From Dysgonamonadaceae bacterium (GTDB taxonomy: Bacteria > Bacteroidota > Bacteroidia > Bacteroidales > Dysgonomonadaceae): a DNA stretch of 53,352 nt. The notes below the pieces were generated by a model that was not told the DNA's origin, did no database searches, and saw nothing but the letters and a program-made list of their open reading frames with translations. The DNA lies in the NCBI GenBank assembly GCA_031269865.1, contig JAISYO010000025.1, positions 1 through 53,352 of the forward strand. The letters run 5' to 3'. The translations under genes and the position numbers were made by a program. Below, piece after piece: positions 20,019 to 29,292 of the stretch. Each line of letters opens with the position of its first letter. The first letter of the stretch is position 1.

Positions 20019-21002
20019 TCAAATAGAGTTCCGCCGATAAATTTTCGTAGGTAAAACGTCCCGAACCGAATTGCCCGTCAAAACAAAATTCGCAGCCAAA
20101 CGCCCCATCTCTTTAAAATCGACGCTAAGGCTTGTAATCCCTTCCCCAATTACCTCATAGAAAGGGCTTTCGTTATACGCAATCAAGCCGTAATCTTTTC
20201 CAATCCGCCATTTTTTCGCAGTGCCTTGCTTGACTAAACCCACCACGTCTTCCGGTTTGATGACGATATACAGACAGCCTTTTTCGATGGACGATTCGGA
20301 AATTATCCCGTCGGCGATTTGATGCGCGAAACCGTAATCGCCGCAAAATTTATCGAAAAAAATCTTGCTGCTCTGCGGGTGCTTGTGCTTTTTGTTGAAT
20401 ACGAAAACGAGTTTGGGATATTTCCTGAGTTCGCCTTCCAACGAAACCAAGGCATCGTAGAAATTGCCGTCAAAATCCTGACACACAAAAGAATATCCAT
20501 TTTTGTCAAATTTCCCGAAATCGAGCAGGAGCAGCCGATCCGCCTGTATTTTCCCCAACACGCCGGAAAGTTCCTCGTTGTCGTAATTCATTACTATGTA
20601 TTTGGCATACTTGCCGTTAGCATCGTTCACGATGGTATCGAAAAATTTTTTGTTGTATTGGTGGAACCACAAATCCACCTTGTAGTCCGACGGCAGTTCT
20701 TCGATCAGGCTATTAAACAACGCCTCTTTGAACGGGCTGTATTCGTCGAGCAGCAACAAAATGTTCTTCGTGGGATTTGCCACGTAATAATTTTTGCCGT
20801 GAATCGAGCAGATGATTCCCTTTTCTTTCAGCGACAAAAATGCCTTGAACACCGTGTCGCGCGAAACATTATACCTGCGACTCAACACATTAATCGACGG
20901 AAGATTTTCCCCGATTTTGTATTCGTTGGCGGAAATCAACCGGCTGATGAAATCAGCCAATTGCTCTACCTTGGTATTGTCGTGCGTAAATTTCAATTCC
21001 AT
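20019..21002 (-). CDS. GntR-family regulator with sugar-binding-like domain (fucose operon)
   Basis: 'LADFISRLISANEYKIGENLPSINVLSRRYNVSRDTVFKAFLSLKEKGII' wHTH plus LacI-type ligand domain; ORF 20019-21053 with likely ATG at 21002. Confidence 0.88.
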   Translation of the reverse strand: MELKFTHDNTKVEQLADFISRLISANEYKIGENLPSINVLSRRYNVSRDTVFKAFLSLKEKGIICSIHGKNYYVANPTKNILLLLDEYSPFKEALFNSLIEELPSDYKVDLWFHQYNKKFFDTIVNDANGKYAKYIVMNYDNEELSGVLGKIQADRLLLLDFGKFDKNGYSFVCQDFDGNFYDALVSLEGELRKYPKLVFVFNKKHKHPQSSKIFFDKFCGDYGFAHQIADGIISESSIEKGCLYIVIKPEDVVGLVKQGTAKKWRIGKDYGLIAYNESPFYEVIGEGITSLSVDFKEMGRLAANFVLTGNSVRDVLPTKIYRRNSI

Positions 21003-21112
21003 TTCAAAACTGTTCTGAACAATGCTGAGGCAAAAATAGTGTTTCTCAACCAATAAAAGCGCAATTATTTGTATGTTTTAGAGCATAAAAAAAGGCTAAG
21101 TTGTTTGTTTTG

Positions 21113-22411
21113 TTAATTTCTTGTTATCGTGTTAATCGCATACAACGGTAAATTTGTCATCCAATTTTCTTCTTTATAGTCTGTCAGCGAACTTTTGTAG
21201 GCTGTTTTTGGTTTGAATTTTTCGCAGAAAAGTTTAAACCTCTTGGCTTTGAGATTGGTTTCCGCTTTCACTTCTATCGGAATAATTTCCCCCTCGTTTT
21301 GCACTACAAAATCCATTTCGGCGGCGCCGCGTTCATTTGTCCAATAGCCGATATAATCCAATTCGGCAGCGCGAAGTTGCTGCATCACAAACTGTTCGGC
21401 AAATGCGCCTTTGTATTCGATAAAAACATCATTTCCGAAAATAATGGTTTGCAAATCCAATTTCGATTTGGCGGCAAGCAAGCCCACATCGTTGAAAAAC
21501 AGTTTGAAAGCCGACATATCCTGATAGGCAATCAGCGGCATTCGTGGCTCGGAAACGCGATACGATTTGAGCAAAATACCCGAATCAACCAGCCATTGAA
21601 TAGCCATTTCAAAGTCCTTTGCCCTCGCCCCTTCCTTCATCACGCCGTAAATAAACTTCTTGTTTTCTTTTGAAAGTTGCGCCGGGATATTTTGCCAAAC
21701 CATATTCAACCGTGGCACAAGTTCGCGGGGCGCGTGCTTTGAAAAATCGTTTTCGTAAGTTGCAAGTATTTCGTTTTGAATAGTTTGAATGTTTCGCCAA
21801 TCGCGTTTTTCAACAAAATCATTTACCACTTCCGGCATACCGCCAATGTAGAAATAGTAGCGCAGGTATTCCTTGAATTTATCGACGAAAACGGGTAACA
21901 TATCAAAGTGTTTTTTTTCTAAAATTTCCGCCATTCCCGTTTCGCCAAGCGCGAGCAAAAACTCATGAAAATTCATTGGAAACAGATACAAAAAATTGAC
22001 TTTGCCCACGGGAAACGACTCTTTGCGGTGCAAATTCATTCCCAAAAGCGAGTCGGAAGCAATCACAAAATATTCGGGCGCATCTTCACAAAAATATTTC
22101 AGAGAAGTCAGTCCTTTGCTCGCCGACTGAATTTCGTCAAACACAATGAGTGTGTTGGCGGCGTTGATTTTTGTTTTGAAAAACGCCTCCAATGTGCCGA
22201 TGATGCGGTGCGGGTCGAGATCTTGCTTAAACAAATCTTGCAAACGGTTCATTTTCTCGAAATTGATATGAACCGTTTGCGCAAATTCGGTTTTGCCAAA
22301 TTCTTTTATCAGCCAAGTTTTGCCAACCTGCCTTGCACCCTGAACAATAAGTGGCTTCCTATTTTTAGATATTTTCCACTGTATAAGCTCTTTAATCTTT
22401 ATTCTATACAT
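21113..22411 (-). CDS. AAA ATPase with DUF4143-like C-terminus
   Basis: 'KPLIVQGARQVGKTWLIKEFGK', 'TLIVFDEIQSASKGLTSLKYFCEDAPEYFVIASDSLLGM', 'VQNEGEIIPIEVKAETNLKAKRF'; ORF to 22420, likely ATG 22411. Confidence 0.88.
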   Translation of the reverse strand: MYRIKIKELIQWKISKNRKPLIVQGARQVGKTWLIKEFGKTEFAQTVHINFEKMNRLQDLFKQDLDPHRIIGTLEAFFKTKINAANTLIVFDEIQSASKGLTSLKYFCEDAPEYFVIASDSLLGMNLHRKESFPVGKVNFLYLFPMNFHEFLLALGETGMAEILEKKHFDMLPVFVDKFKEYLRYYFYIGGMPEVVNDFVEKRDWRNIQTIQNEILATYENDFSKHAPRELVPRLNMVWQNIPAQLSKENKKFIYGVMKEGARAKDFEMAIQWLVDSGILLKSYRVSEPRMPLIAYQDMSAFKLFFNDVGLLAAKSKLDLQTIIFGNDVFIEYKGAFAEQFVMQQLRAAELDYIGYWTNERGAAEMDFVVQNEGEIIPIEVKAETNLKAKRFKLFCEKFKPKTAYKSSLTDYKEENWMTNLPLYAINTITRN

Positions 22412-22456
22412 TTTTATCAATGAATATTTGTCAATAATTACATTTTTATCAATGAA
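22407..22456 (-). repeat. 18-bp direct repeat spanning the DUF4143 ATPase start codon
   Basis: TACATTTTTATCAATGAA at 22407-22424 and 22439-22456, 32-bp period. Confidence 0.8.
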
Positions 22457-22700
22457 AAAATGGAAAATAATACATTTTTTGCAGGATAAAAACGTTGCAA
22501 AGATACATTTTTCCTTTAATTAACCGCAAAAAAAAAAATATTTCTTACGTGTTTGTTTTATGAGAATTGTTTTTTCGTCAAGATATGCAGTGCCAGAAGG
22601 TAAGTAGATAACTCTTAATCACCCACAAAAATACAACTTTTTTCAAAACGACAAGCGAATTACGCAATTTGTGCGACGGAATTTCTCCAACAACAAAAAA

Positions 22701-22730
22701 CCGACAAAATCCTTCACAGGGTTTTGTCGG
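22701..22730 (-). terminator. Terminator downstream of NigD-like gene
   Basis: CCGACAAAATCC / GGGTTTTGTCGG with an A-run on the + strand (U-run in the minus transcript). Confidence 0.75.
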
Positions 22731-22796
22731 CCATTGGAAAATCAAAAAGTCATATAAGAAATAGGACCAATATCTAAGTATATATAGTTTATAACA

Positions 22797-23594
22797 TTAG
22801 TAGTATTCTTCCGAAGTCGTTACGGGCGTAACCCGCGTGCGTGAAGCCGAATTGTCCTCTGCCTGATTGTACTTGTAAACGATGTCGAAAATCTTCGTAG
22901 CCTTCCATTCCTTCACTTTGATGGAAAATTTTACCGAATCCGCAGCGCTGACTTGGAAGGGTTTCAAATCGAAGCAGGCAAAGCCTTCCTGCAACCACGA
23001 AGCCGTGCTACCGTAAGCATTGCGCCTAAATTCCAATTCAATCGCCTCGGAAGCAGAGGGTTTTGCCGACAGCCCGTTCTTCACGAGGTTGATGGCGTGA
23101 GGCTTGTCCCCCACACCGTAGTTGAACAGGAAATGAACGTTGAGATAACCACCGCCTTCCCACATATCTTTCACGATGACGGGATCGTTGCCGATGCTGT
23201 CGGCATTCGCCGCGTTCAAGGTAATCGCTTCTTTCGTGAGGATCTTCGATAGATCGTTTATTTTCACATAATGATCGTAGCCGTCTTTCTCGTCCGACAA
23301 AAGCGTGTAATTGACAAACACGCGCTGTCCGTCTTTGGGCTTGTAAAAAACATTGGTGGCGGCAGGGAACAGTTTTTCGCCGTTATCCAAAACCAGCGAA
23401 TACATTCCGTCGTCCCCCTCGGCGTGGATAGAGGCTATGTCCACCTGGAAATCGCCAAGGGAATAGCCGTCGGAATCGAGGCAGGACAGCATCGAAAAAA
23501 GCACCGATGCCGCGATGATAAAACTCGAAATTAAATGTGATCGTTTCATTCTATATAGCTCCTTATAAGATTTGAAAAATTTGTTTTTACACAT
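22797..23594 (-). CDS. NigD-like lipoprotein
   Basis: Lipoprotein signal ('FIIAASVLFSMLSCLDSDGYSLGDF'), NigD-like layout; likely internal ATG start (MKRSHLI). Confidence 0.7.
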   Translation of the reverse strand: MCKNKFFKSYKELYRMKRSHLISSFIIAASVLFSMLSCLDSDGYSLGDFQVDIASIHAEGDDGMYSLVLDNGEKLFPAATNVFYKPKDGQRVFVNYTLLSDEKDGYDHYVKINDLSKILTKEAITLNAANADSIGNDPVIVKDMWEGGGYLNVHFLFNYGVGDKPHAINLVKNGLSAKPSASEAIELEFRRNAYGSTASWLQEGFACFDLKPFQVSAADSVKFSIKVKEWKATKIFDIVYKYNQAEDNSASRTRVTPVTTSEEYY

Positions 23595-23657
23595 AAGATG
23601 CAGAAAGGGGGAAAACGCTGCATAAAAAAAGAGAAAAAAGCGGGGATTTAACGATAA

Positions 23658-25493
23658 TTAACCTCTTGGGTATAGCTTTTTGATGAGATCGGGACGGTTG
23701 TTCCTGCGCAACGCCGCGATGATTTCTTTTTTATAGGCGTCGTCGTACCAAAAGAAGAAACGGCGTTGGGCGTTTTTCTGCTCTTTGGTGTGCGCGGCGT
23801 AAACGTGTTCCAGCGTATAGGGGTGGTAGCCGGTGTAATAGATTTCGGTGGCGAGTGTCATCGGCGAGGGCGTGAAATCCTGCACCTGTTCCAATTTGAA
23901 GTTGAGATCTTTGGTTATGGCAGCCAAATCCGCCATATCGGTTTCGGCACAACCCGGGTGGGACGAGATGAAGTAGGGGATAAGTTGTTGATTCAAGTTG
24001 TATTGCCGATTGATTTTATCGAAAATCCGGCTGAAACGGTAAAACTGATCGAAAGGCGGTTTCCGCATCACATTCAGCGTTTCACGCGACGTGTGCTCGG
24101 GCGCGACTTTCAACCTCCCCGAGACGTGCTTGGCAATTAGTTCCTCGGTGTATGCCTCGGTGCTGCGCTTCGTTTTTTCGTCTTTGCTGTCGTGCAGAAG
24201 TATGTCGTAGCGGATTCCGCTGCCGATAAAAATTTTCTTCACGTCGGGGACGGCAGCCGCCTCGCGATAAACATCCAGCAGTGCCGAATGATCGGTGTCG
24301 AGATTCGGACAAACATTCGGATAGATGCACGACGGACGCTTGCATTTCGAGCAGACGGACAATTGTTTGCCCTGCATACGGTACATATTGGCGGACGGAC
24401 CACCCAGATCGCTGATATAGCCCTTGAAATCGGGCATCTCGGTTATTTTCCGTACTTCGCCGAGAATTGATTTTTTCGAGCGCGAAGCGATAAACTTCCC
24501 TTGATGCGCCGATATGGTGCAAAAGGCGCAACCCCCAAAACAACCGCGGTGTATGTTCACGGAAAATTTAATCATCTCGTAGGCAGGGATATGCTTGCCT
24601 TTGTACTTCGGGTGCGGCATTCGCGTGTAGGGCAAATCAAACGAGGCATCGATTTCCGCCTCCGTCACCGGCGGGAAGGGCGGGTTTAGCACCAGCGTTT
24701 TGTCGTCCACGTCCTGCAAGATACGCGCCGCGTCGATGCGGTTCGACTCTTCTTCCACTACACGAAAGTTCTTGGCTTGCTTCAACTTGTCTTTCAGACA
24801 TGCCTCGTGCGGAAAAAGGCGGGTTTCTTCCTTGAAGATATTTTCGGGAACATTGTTTTTGCGGACGAGGAAAGCCGTTTGGGGAATTTCGCGGATTTCG
24901 TCCATTTTCTTCCCTGCTTGCAACTCGCGTACAAGTTGTTGCAAGGGCTGTTCGCCCATACCGTATATCAATAAATCCGCGCCGGTGTCGGAGAGAATGG
25001 TTTTGTGCAGTTTGTCGTCCCAATAATCGTAGTGCGTAACGCGGCGAAGCGAGGCTTCGATTCCCCCAAGGACAACGGGCACGTCGGGGAAAAGCTCTTT
25101 CAAGATTTTAGAATAGACGATCGTCGCTCTGTCGGGGCGCATACCGGATTTGCCATCGGCGGTGTAGGCGTCGTTTGAGCGCAAGCGTTTGTTGGCGGTG
25201 TAGTGGTTGATCATCGAATCCATCGCCCCTGCCGATATGCCGAAGAACAAACGCGGGACGCCCAATTTCTTGAAATCGCGCAAATCGTCGCGCCAATTGG
25301 GTTGGGGGACGATGGCAACCCGCAAACCTTGTTTTTCGAGCAGACGCCCGATGACCGCCGCCCCAAACGCCGGGTGATCGATATAGGCATCACCCGAAAA
25401 TAGAATCACGTCGAGGTAATCCCAATCGCGCAACTCCATCTCTTTTTTCGTGGTGGGAAGCCATTCGGTTAGTTGAAGGGCGGAATTATGCAA
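23658..25493 (-). CDS. YgiQ family radical SAM protein
   Basis: 'NIHRGCFGGCAFCTISAHQGKFIASRSKKSI' and YgiQ-type N- and C-terminal regions. Confidence 0.95.
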   Translation of the reverse strand: MHNSALQLTEWLPTTKKEMELRDWDYLDVILFSGDAYIDHPAFGAAVIGRLLEKQGLRVAIVPQPNWRDDLRDFKKLGVPRLFFGISAGAMDSMINHYTANKRLRSNDAYTADGKSGMRPDRATIVYSKILKELFPDVPVVLGGIEASLRRVTHYDYWDDKLHKTILSDTGADLLIYGMGEQPLQQLVRELQAGKKMDEIREIPQTAFLVRKNNVPENIFKEETRLFPHEACLKDKLKQAKNFRVVEEESNRIDAARILQDVDDKTLVLNPPFPPVTEAEIDASFDLPYTRMPHPKYKGKHIPAYEMIKFSVNIHRGCFGGCAFCTISAHQGKFIASRSKKSILGEVRKITEMPDFKGYISDLGGPSANMYRMQGKQLSVCSKCKRPSCIYPNVCPNLDTDHSALLDVYREAAAVPDVKKIFIGSGIRYDILLHDSKDEKTKRSTEAYTEELIAKHVSGRLKVAPEHTSRETLNVMRKPPFDQFYRFSRIFDKINRQYNLNQQLIPYFISSHPGCAETDMADLAAITKDLNFKLEQVQDFTPSPMTLATEIYYTGYHPYTLEHVYAAHTKEQKNAQRRFFFWYDDAYKKEIIAALRRNNRPDLIKKLYPRG

Positions 25494-25908
25494 TTTCGTT
25501 ATATGGAATTTTCGTCAATACGTCGGAAATCTTGTCCACGGCATCGCTCAAAGGTTTCTGCATCATAGATTTGAGGAAAGGGTTCAAATCGGCACGAACC
25601 GTTATTTTCAGTTTCGTGTCCTTTTCGGCTTTTTCCACCAATTGAATCCACAAAAACACTTCGAAAGGCATATTTTCGGATTTGAACTTAACCAATTTAT
25701 TGGGTTCGCGTTCGATTACCGCAAAAGAAACCTCCCCAAACGGGTTCACGTTGAAGGAACAATGATCGTGATCGAAGGTAAAATCGCTGATTTTATCGTC
25801 GGGAAGGCGATCTTTTATCAATTCGAGCTTCGAAAAATCGGAAAGCACGGCAAAAATATCCGAACTATTGTGCGGAATGCTTTTCACTTTGCTTGCAAAA
25901 TCTGTCAT
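25486..25908 (-). CDS. SRPBCC/START-like family protein
   Basis: 'MTDFASKVKSIPHNSSDIFAVLSDFSKLELIKDRL'; ATG 25908 overlaps the pyrE stop. Confidence 0.75.
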   Translation of the reverse strand: MTDFASKVKSIPHNSSDIFAVLSDFSKLELIKDRLPDDKISDFTFDHDHCSFNVNPFGEVSFAVIEREPNKLVKFKSENMPFEVFLWIQLVEKAEKDTKLKITVRADLNPFLKSMMQKPLSDAVDKISDVLTKIPYNEIA

Positions 25909-26561
25909 TTCTTCGTCTTTTTGGATATGCCCCCACTCCATTTTTCGGGATTTTCGCGCCAATCCTGCAAGGTTTTCAATTCCGACTCGTCAATGTAGTC
26001 GGTGCGCAGCGCCTCGTCCAAAATAGCGTCGTAATTGCAGAGCGTTGTCAGTTCCACGCGGGCTTCTTTCATCGCTTGCTCGGCAATCGGGAACCCGTAA
26101 GAGAACACCGCCACCATACCAATGACGTAGGAACCGTCGCGCCGGACGGTTTCGACGGCTTTCAAGCTGCTTTGCCCGGTGGAAACCAAATCTTCGATAA
26201 CCACCACTTTTTGTTTCGGCTTCAAATCGCCTTCGATCATATTTTCAAGCCCGTGATCCTTGGGCGCGGAACGCACATACACATAGGGCAATCCGAGTGC
26301 GTCGGCAACCAACGCGCCGGGGGCGATGGCCCCGGTGGCAACGCCGGCAATCGCTTCTACCTGAGGGTATTTTTCAAGAATGATGCGGCAAAATTCAATT
26401 TTTACAAAGTTTCGCACGGCGGGATAGGACATCAATTTCCTGTTGTCGCAATAAATGGGCGATTTCCAACCCGACGCCCACGTGAAGGGGTTCGTCGGTT
26501 GAAGTTTCACTGCCTTAATTTTCAAGAGTTTTTCGGCTGTTGATTTTTCTACTGTATTCAT
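25905..26561 (-). CDS. pyrE: Orotate phosphoribosyltransferase
   Basis: 'FTWASGWKSPIYCDNRKLMSYPAVR', 'KVVVIEDLVSTGQSSL'. Confidence 0.96.
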   Translation of the reverse strand: MNTVEKSTAEKLLKIKAVKLQPTNPFTWASGWKSPIYCDNRKLMSYPAVRNFVKIEFCRIILEKYPQVEAIAGVATGAIAPGALVADALGLPYVYVRSAPKDHGLENMIEGDLKPKQKVVVIEDLVSTGQSSLKAVETVRRDGSYVIGMVAVFSYGFPIAEQAMKEARVELTTLCNYDAILDEALRTDYIDESELKTLQDWRENPEKWSGGISKKTKK

Positions 26562-26707
26562 ACGATTTTTCTATTTTTTACTGTTGGTGTATGTAACCTT
26601 TGATGCTTTTTTTATCGTGTTGATTTCATAATCTTGTTTGCACAAATTCCACAATCTACAAAAATAATACAATTAAAAGAAAAGTAGATGCAGTATCGGC
26701 AATTATT

Positions 26708-26740
26708 TTTGAAAAATGGATATTTATTTCACTATCTTTG
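26708..26740 (+). promoter_or_regulatory. Bacteroidetes-type promoter upstream of GT2 gene
   Basis: TTTG (26708-26711), 21-nt spacer, TATCTTTG (26733-26740). Confidence 0.5.
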
Positions 26741-26834
26741 CGAATGCGAAGGTAGGATGCGCCTCGGCAAAATGCAAATAAATTTACTTTTACGCTCGGC
26801 TTTCACTACCTTTGCCGATAAATTTTAGAACTTC

Positions 26835-27824
26835 GTGGATTTTTCGATTGTCATACCTGTCTATAATCGCCCTGCCGAGGTTTCCGAACTCTTGGAAAGC
26901 CTTGCCGCGCAAACCAACAGCCGTTTTGAAGTGGTTGTGGTAGAAGACGGTTCCGTTGAAAAAAGCGATGCCGTCGTCGATGGATACCGCAACAAGTTGG
27001 AAATAAAATACATTGACAAACAAAATTCCGGTCCGGGCTTGTCGCGCAATGCGGGTGCGGCGCAAGCCAAGAACGAATACCTGATTTTTTTCGATTCCGA
27101 CTGCATTATCCCGCCCGACTATATCCGGCAGGTATCCGATTTTTTGGAAAAAAACAACGTGGACGCTTTTGGCGGTCCCGATGCGGCTTTGCCGTCGTTT
27201 AGCACCGTGCAGAAAGCGATCAACTATTCTATGACGTCGTTTTTTACTACCGGCGGGATTCGCGGCGGCAAGAAATCAATGGATAAATTCCACCCCCGAA
27301 GTTTCAATTTGGGCGTTTCGAAACAAGCCTTCGACGCCATCGGCGGTTACGGGAAGATGCGCTTCGGCGAGGATATTGATTTTAGCCTGAGGCTGTTGGA
27401 AAACGGTTTTTCCACCGCGCTGATTCCAAGTGCCTTCGTGTATCACAAGCGGCGCGGCGATTTCAAGAAGTTTTTCAAGCAGGTGTATAATTCGGGGATT
27501 GCGCGTATAAACCTACACCTCGCGCACCCGGGTTCGTTGAAGTTGGTGCACTTGTTGCCCTCGGCATTTGTCGGGGCGATGATTTTGGTATTTGCGCTGT
27601 CGGTTTTCTATCCCGTTTTTCTATTCATACCTCTATTTTACAGTCTGTTGATTTTTGTGGACGCCACGTTTATAAACCAATCGGCGAAAGTCGGGCTGTA
27701 TGGCATCGCCGCCGCGTGGACACAGCTTTTCGGCTACGGAACCGGATTTATCGCGGCGGCATGGAAACGCATTGTTTTGGGAAAGCCGGAATACAAGGCC
27801 TTCGAGAAGAAGTTCTACGATTGA
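26835..27824 (+). CDS. Glycosyltransferase family 2
   Basis: 'FSIVIPVYNRPAEVSELLESLAAQ', 'VVVEDGS', 'FFDSDCIIP'; GTG start. Confidence 0.92.
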   Translation: MDFSIVIPVYNRPAEVSELLESLAAQTNSRFEVVVVEDGSVEKSDAVVDGYRNKLEIKYIDKQNSGPGLSRNAGAAQAKNEYLIFFDSDCIIPPDYIRQVSDFLEKNNVDAFGGPDAALPSFSTVQKAINYSMTSFFTTGGIRGGKKSMDKFHPRSFNLGVSKQAFDAIGGYGKMRFGEDIDFSLRLLENGFSTALIPSAFVYHKRRGDFKKFFKQVYNSGIARINLHLAHPGSLKLVHLLPSAFVGAMILVFALSVFYPVFLFIPLFYSLLIFVDATFINQSAKVGLYGIAAAWTQLFGYGTGFIAAAWKRIVLGKPEYKAFEKKFYD

Positions 27825-27916
27825 CGATGACGGAAAAATCCGCAAGCAAGCCGTTGTTTTATTTGTGTATTTTGAAAAAAAGTTGTAATATTGCACCCGC
27901 TTACGGAAAAGAAGCC

Positions 27917-27990
27917 GGTCCCATAGCTCAGTTGGTTAGAGCACCTGACTCATAATCAGGGAGTCCTTGGTTCAAGCCCAAGTGGGACCA
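27917..27990 (+). tRNA. tRNA with CAT anticodon (Met or Ile2)
   Basis: GGTCCCATAGCTCAGTTGGTTAGAGCACCTGACTCATAATCAGGGAGTCCTTGGTTCAAGCCCAAGTGGGACCA; anticodon loop CTCATAA. Confidence 0.94.
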
Positions 27991-28000
27991 CACAGAAACA

Positions 28001-28033
28001 GAGAGAGTTACAAAGAGTTGTAACTCTCTTTTG
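28001..28033 (+). terminator. tRNA terminator
   Basis: GAGAGTTAC-aaagagtt-GTAACTCTC followed by TTTT. Confidence 0.8.
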
Positions 28034-28127
28034 ATTTTTACCCCCCCCCAAAAAAAAACAAACGACAACACAGAGAATAAATCCCTTGCATCATCGTCCG
28101 TTTAAGTCGTTAAAAAAGGTGGGGCGA

Positions 28128-28379
28128 TTATTTCTTCTCACCGCTTTTTTTCTCGCCACTTTTTTTCTCGGCTACCTTTTTCTCTGAGCAGCAGCTTTTT
28201 TTCTCGCCGTCTTTCTTCTCGGCTTTGTCGGCGCAGCAGCCCTCTTTTTTATCTTTTTTAGAGCAACATTCGGTTTTTGCCTTGCCCGCGTCCTTATTCG
28301 GTTTGACATCTTGTGCCATCACGCCTGCGGTAAAGGAAAGCGCGAACAACATAGCCGTGGATACAATTAATTTTTTCAT
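28128..28379 (-). CDS. Small secreted Lys-rich protein with three CC pairs
   Basis: Signal peptide 'MKKLIVSTAMLFALSFTAGVMAQ', then '...ECCSKKDKKEGCCADKAEKKDGEKKSCCSEKK...KKSGEKKSGEKK'. Confidence 0.75.
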   Translation of the reverse strand: MKKLIVSTAMLFALSFTAGVMAQDVKPNKDAGKAKTECCSKKDKKEGCCADKAEKKDGEKKSCCSEKKVAEKKSGEKKSGEKK

Positions 28380-28584
28380 TTCTACAAAAATTTAAAATGG
28401 TTATAAACAAACTTGCTGTTGCAAATATACGAAAAGCCTTCTCTATTCTGCAACCCCACGCTGTTAATAATTGATAATATCTGCGTTAATTGCCGCGATT
28501 TGCGGTGGAAGGGCAATAAAAATGGGTGTCCGTAAATGACAGATGAGCAATTTTTCTTATCTTCGCGGAACGTTATATTTTTGT

Positions 28585-29253
28585 ATGATAAAAATTGAAG
28601 GTATTCATAAAAGTTTCGGGACGCTCGAAGTGCTGAAAGGAATCGATTTGGATATTCGGCAGGGAGAGGTGGTGTCCATCGTCGGACCAAGTGGCGCGGG
28701 GAAAACCACCCTGCTTATGATAATGGGCACGCTCGAAAAAGCCGATGCAGGCGTCGTTTCGATTGCCGGAACGGATTTGAGTCGTTTGGGGGAGACGAAA
28801 CTCGCTGATTTCAGGAACAAAAACATTGGCTTCGTGTTTCAATTTCATCAGCTGCTGCCCGAATTTACCGCGTTGGAAAACGTGATGATTCCCGCGCTGA
28901 TCGGCAATTCCAAGCGATCCAACGCCGAGCGCAAAGCGCGTGAACTATTGGACATGATGGGGTTGGCGGATCGCGTGGAACATAAACCCGCCGAGCTTTC
29001 GGGTGGGGAAAAACAGCGGGTTGCCGTTGCGCGTGCGCTGATCAACAATCCCGCCGTGGTGTTTGCCGATGAGCCTTCGGGCAGTCTCGACACGGACAAT
29101 AAAGCGGAACTGCACGCCCTGTTTTTTGAACTGCGCGACAAGCTGAACCAAACTTTCGTCATCGTTACGCACGACGAGCAGTTGGCTTCGATTACCGATC
29201 GCACCATTCACATGAAAGACGGAATGATTGTGGAAGGGAAAAGCAAAAGTTAG
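28585..29253 (+). CDS. ABC transporter ATP-binding protein (LolD-like)
   Basis: Walker A 'GPSGAGKTT', signature '[15 protein letters not shown]', Walker B '[12 protein letters not shown]'. Confidence 0.9.
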   Translation: MIKIEGIHKSFGTLEVLKGIDLDIRQGEVVSIVGPSGAGKTTLLMIMGTLEKADAGVVSIAGTDLSRLGETKLADFRNKNIGFVFQFHQLLPEFTALENVMIPALIGNSKRSNAERKARELLDMMGLADRVEHKPAELSGGEKQRVAVARALINNPAVVFADEPSGSLDTDNKAELHALFFELRDKLNQTFVIVTHDEQLASITDRTIHMKDGMIVEGKSKS

Positions 29254-29292
29254 AAATTAGAATGCTTGCAACTATCAACTAAACAACATAAA

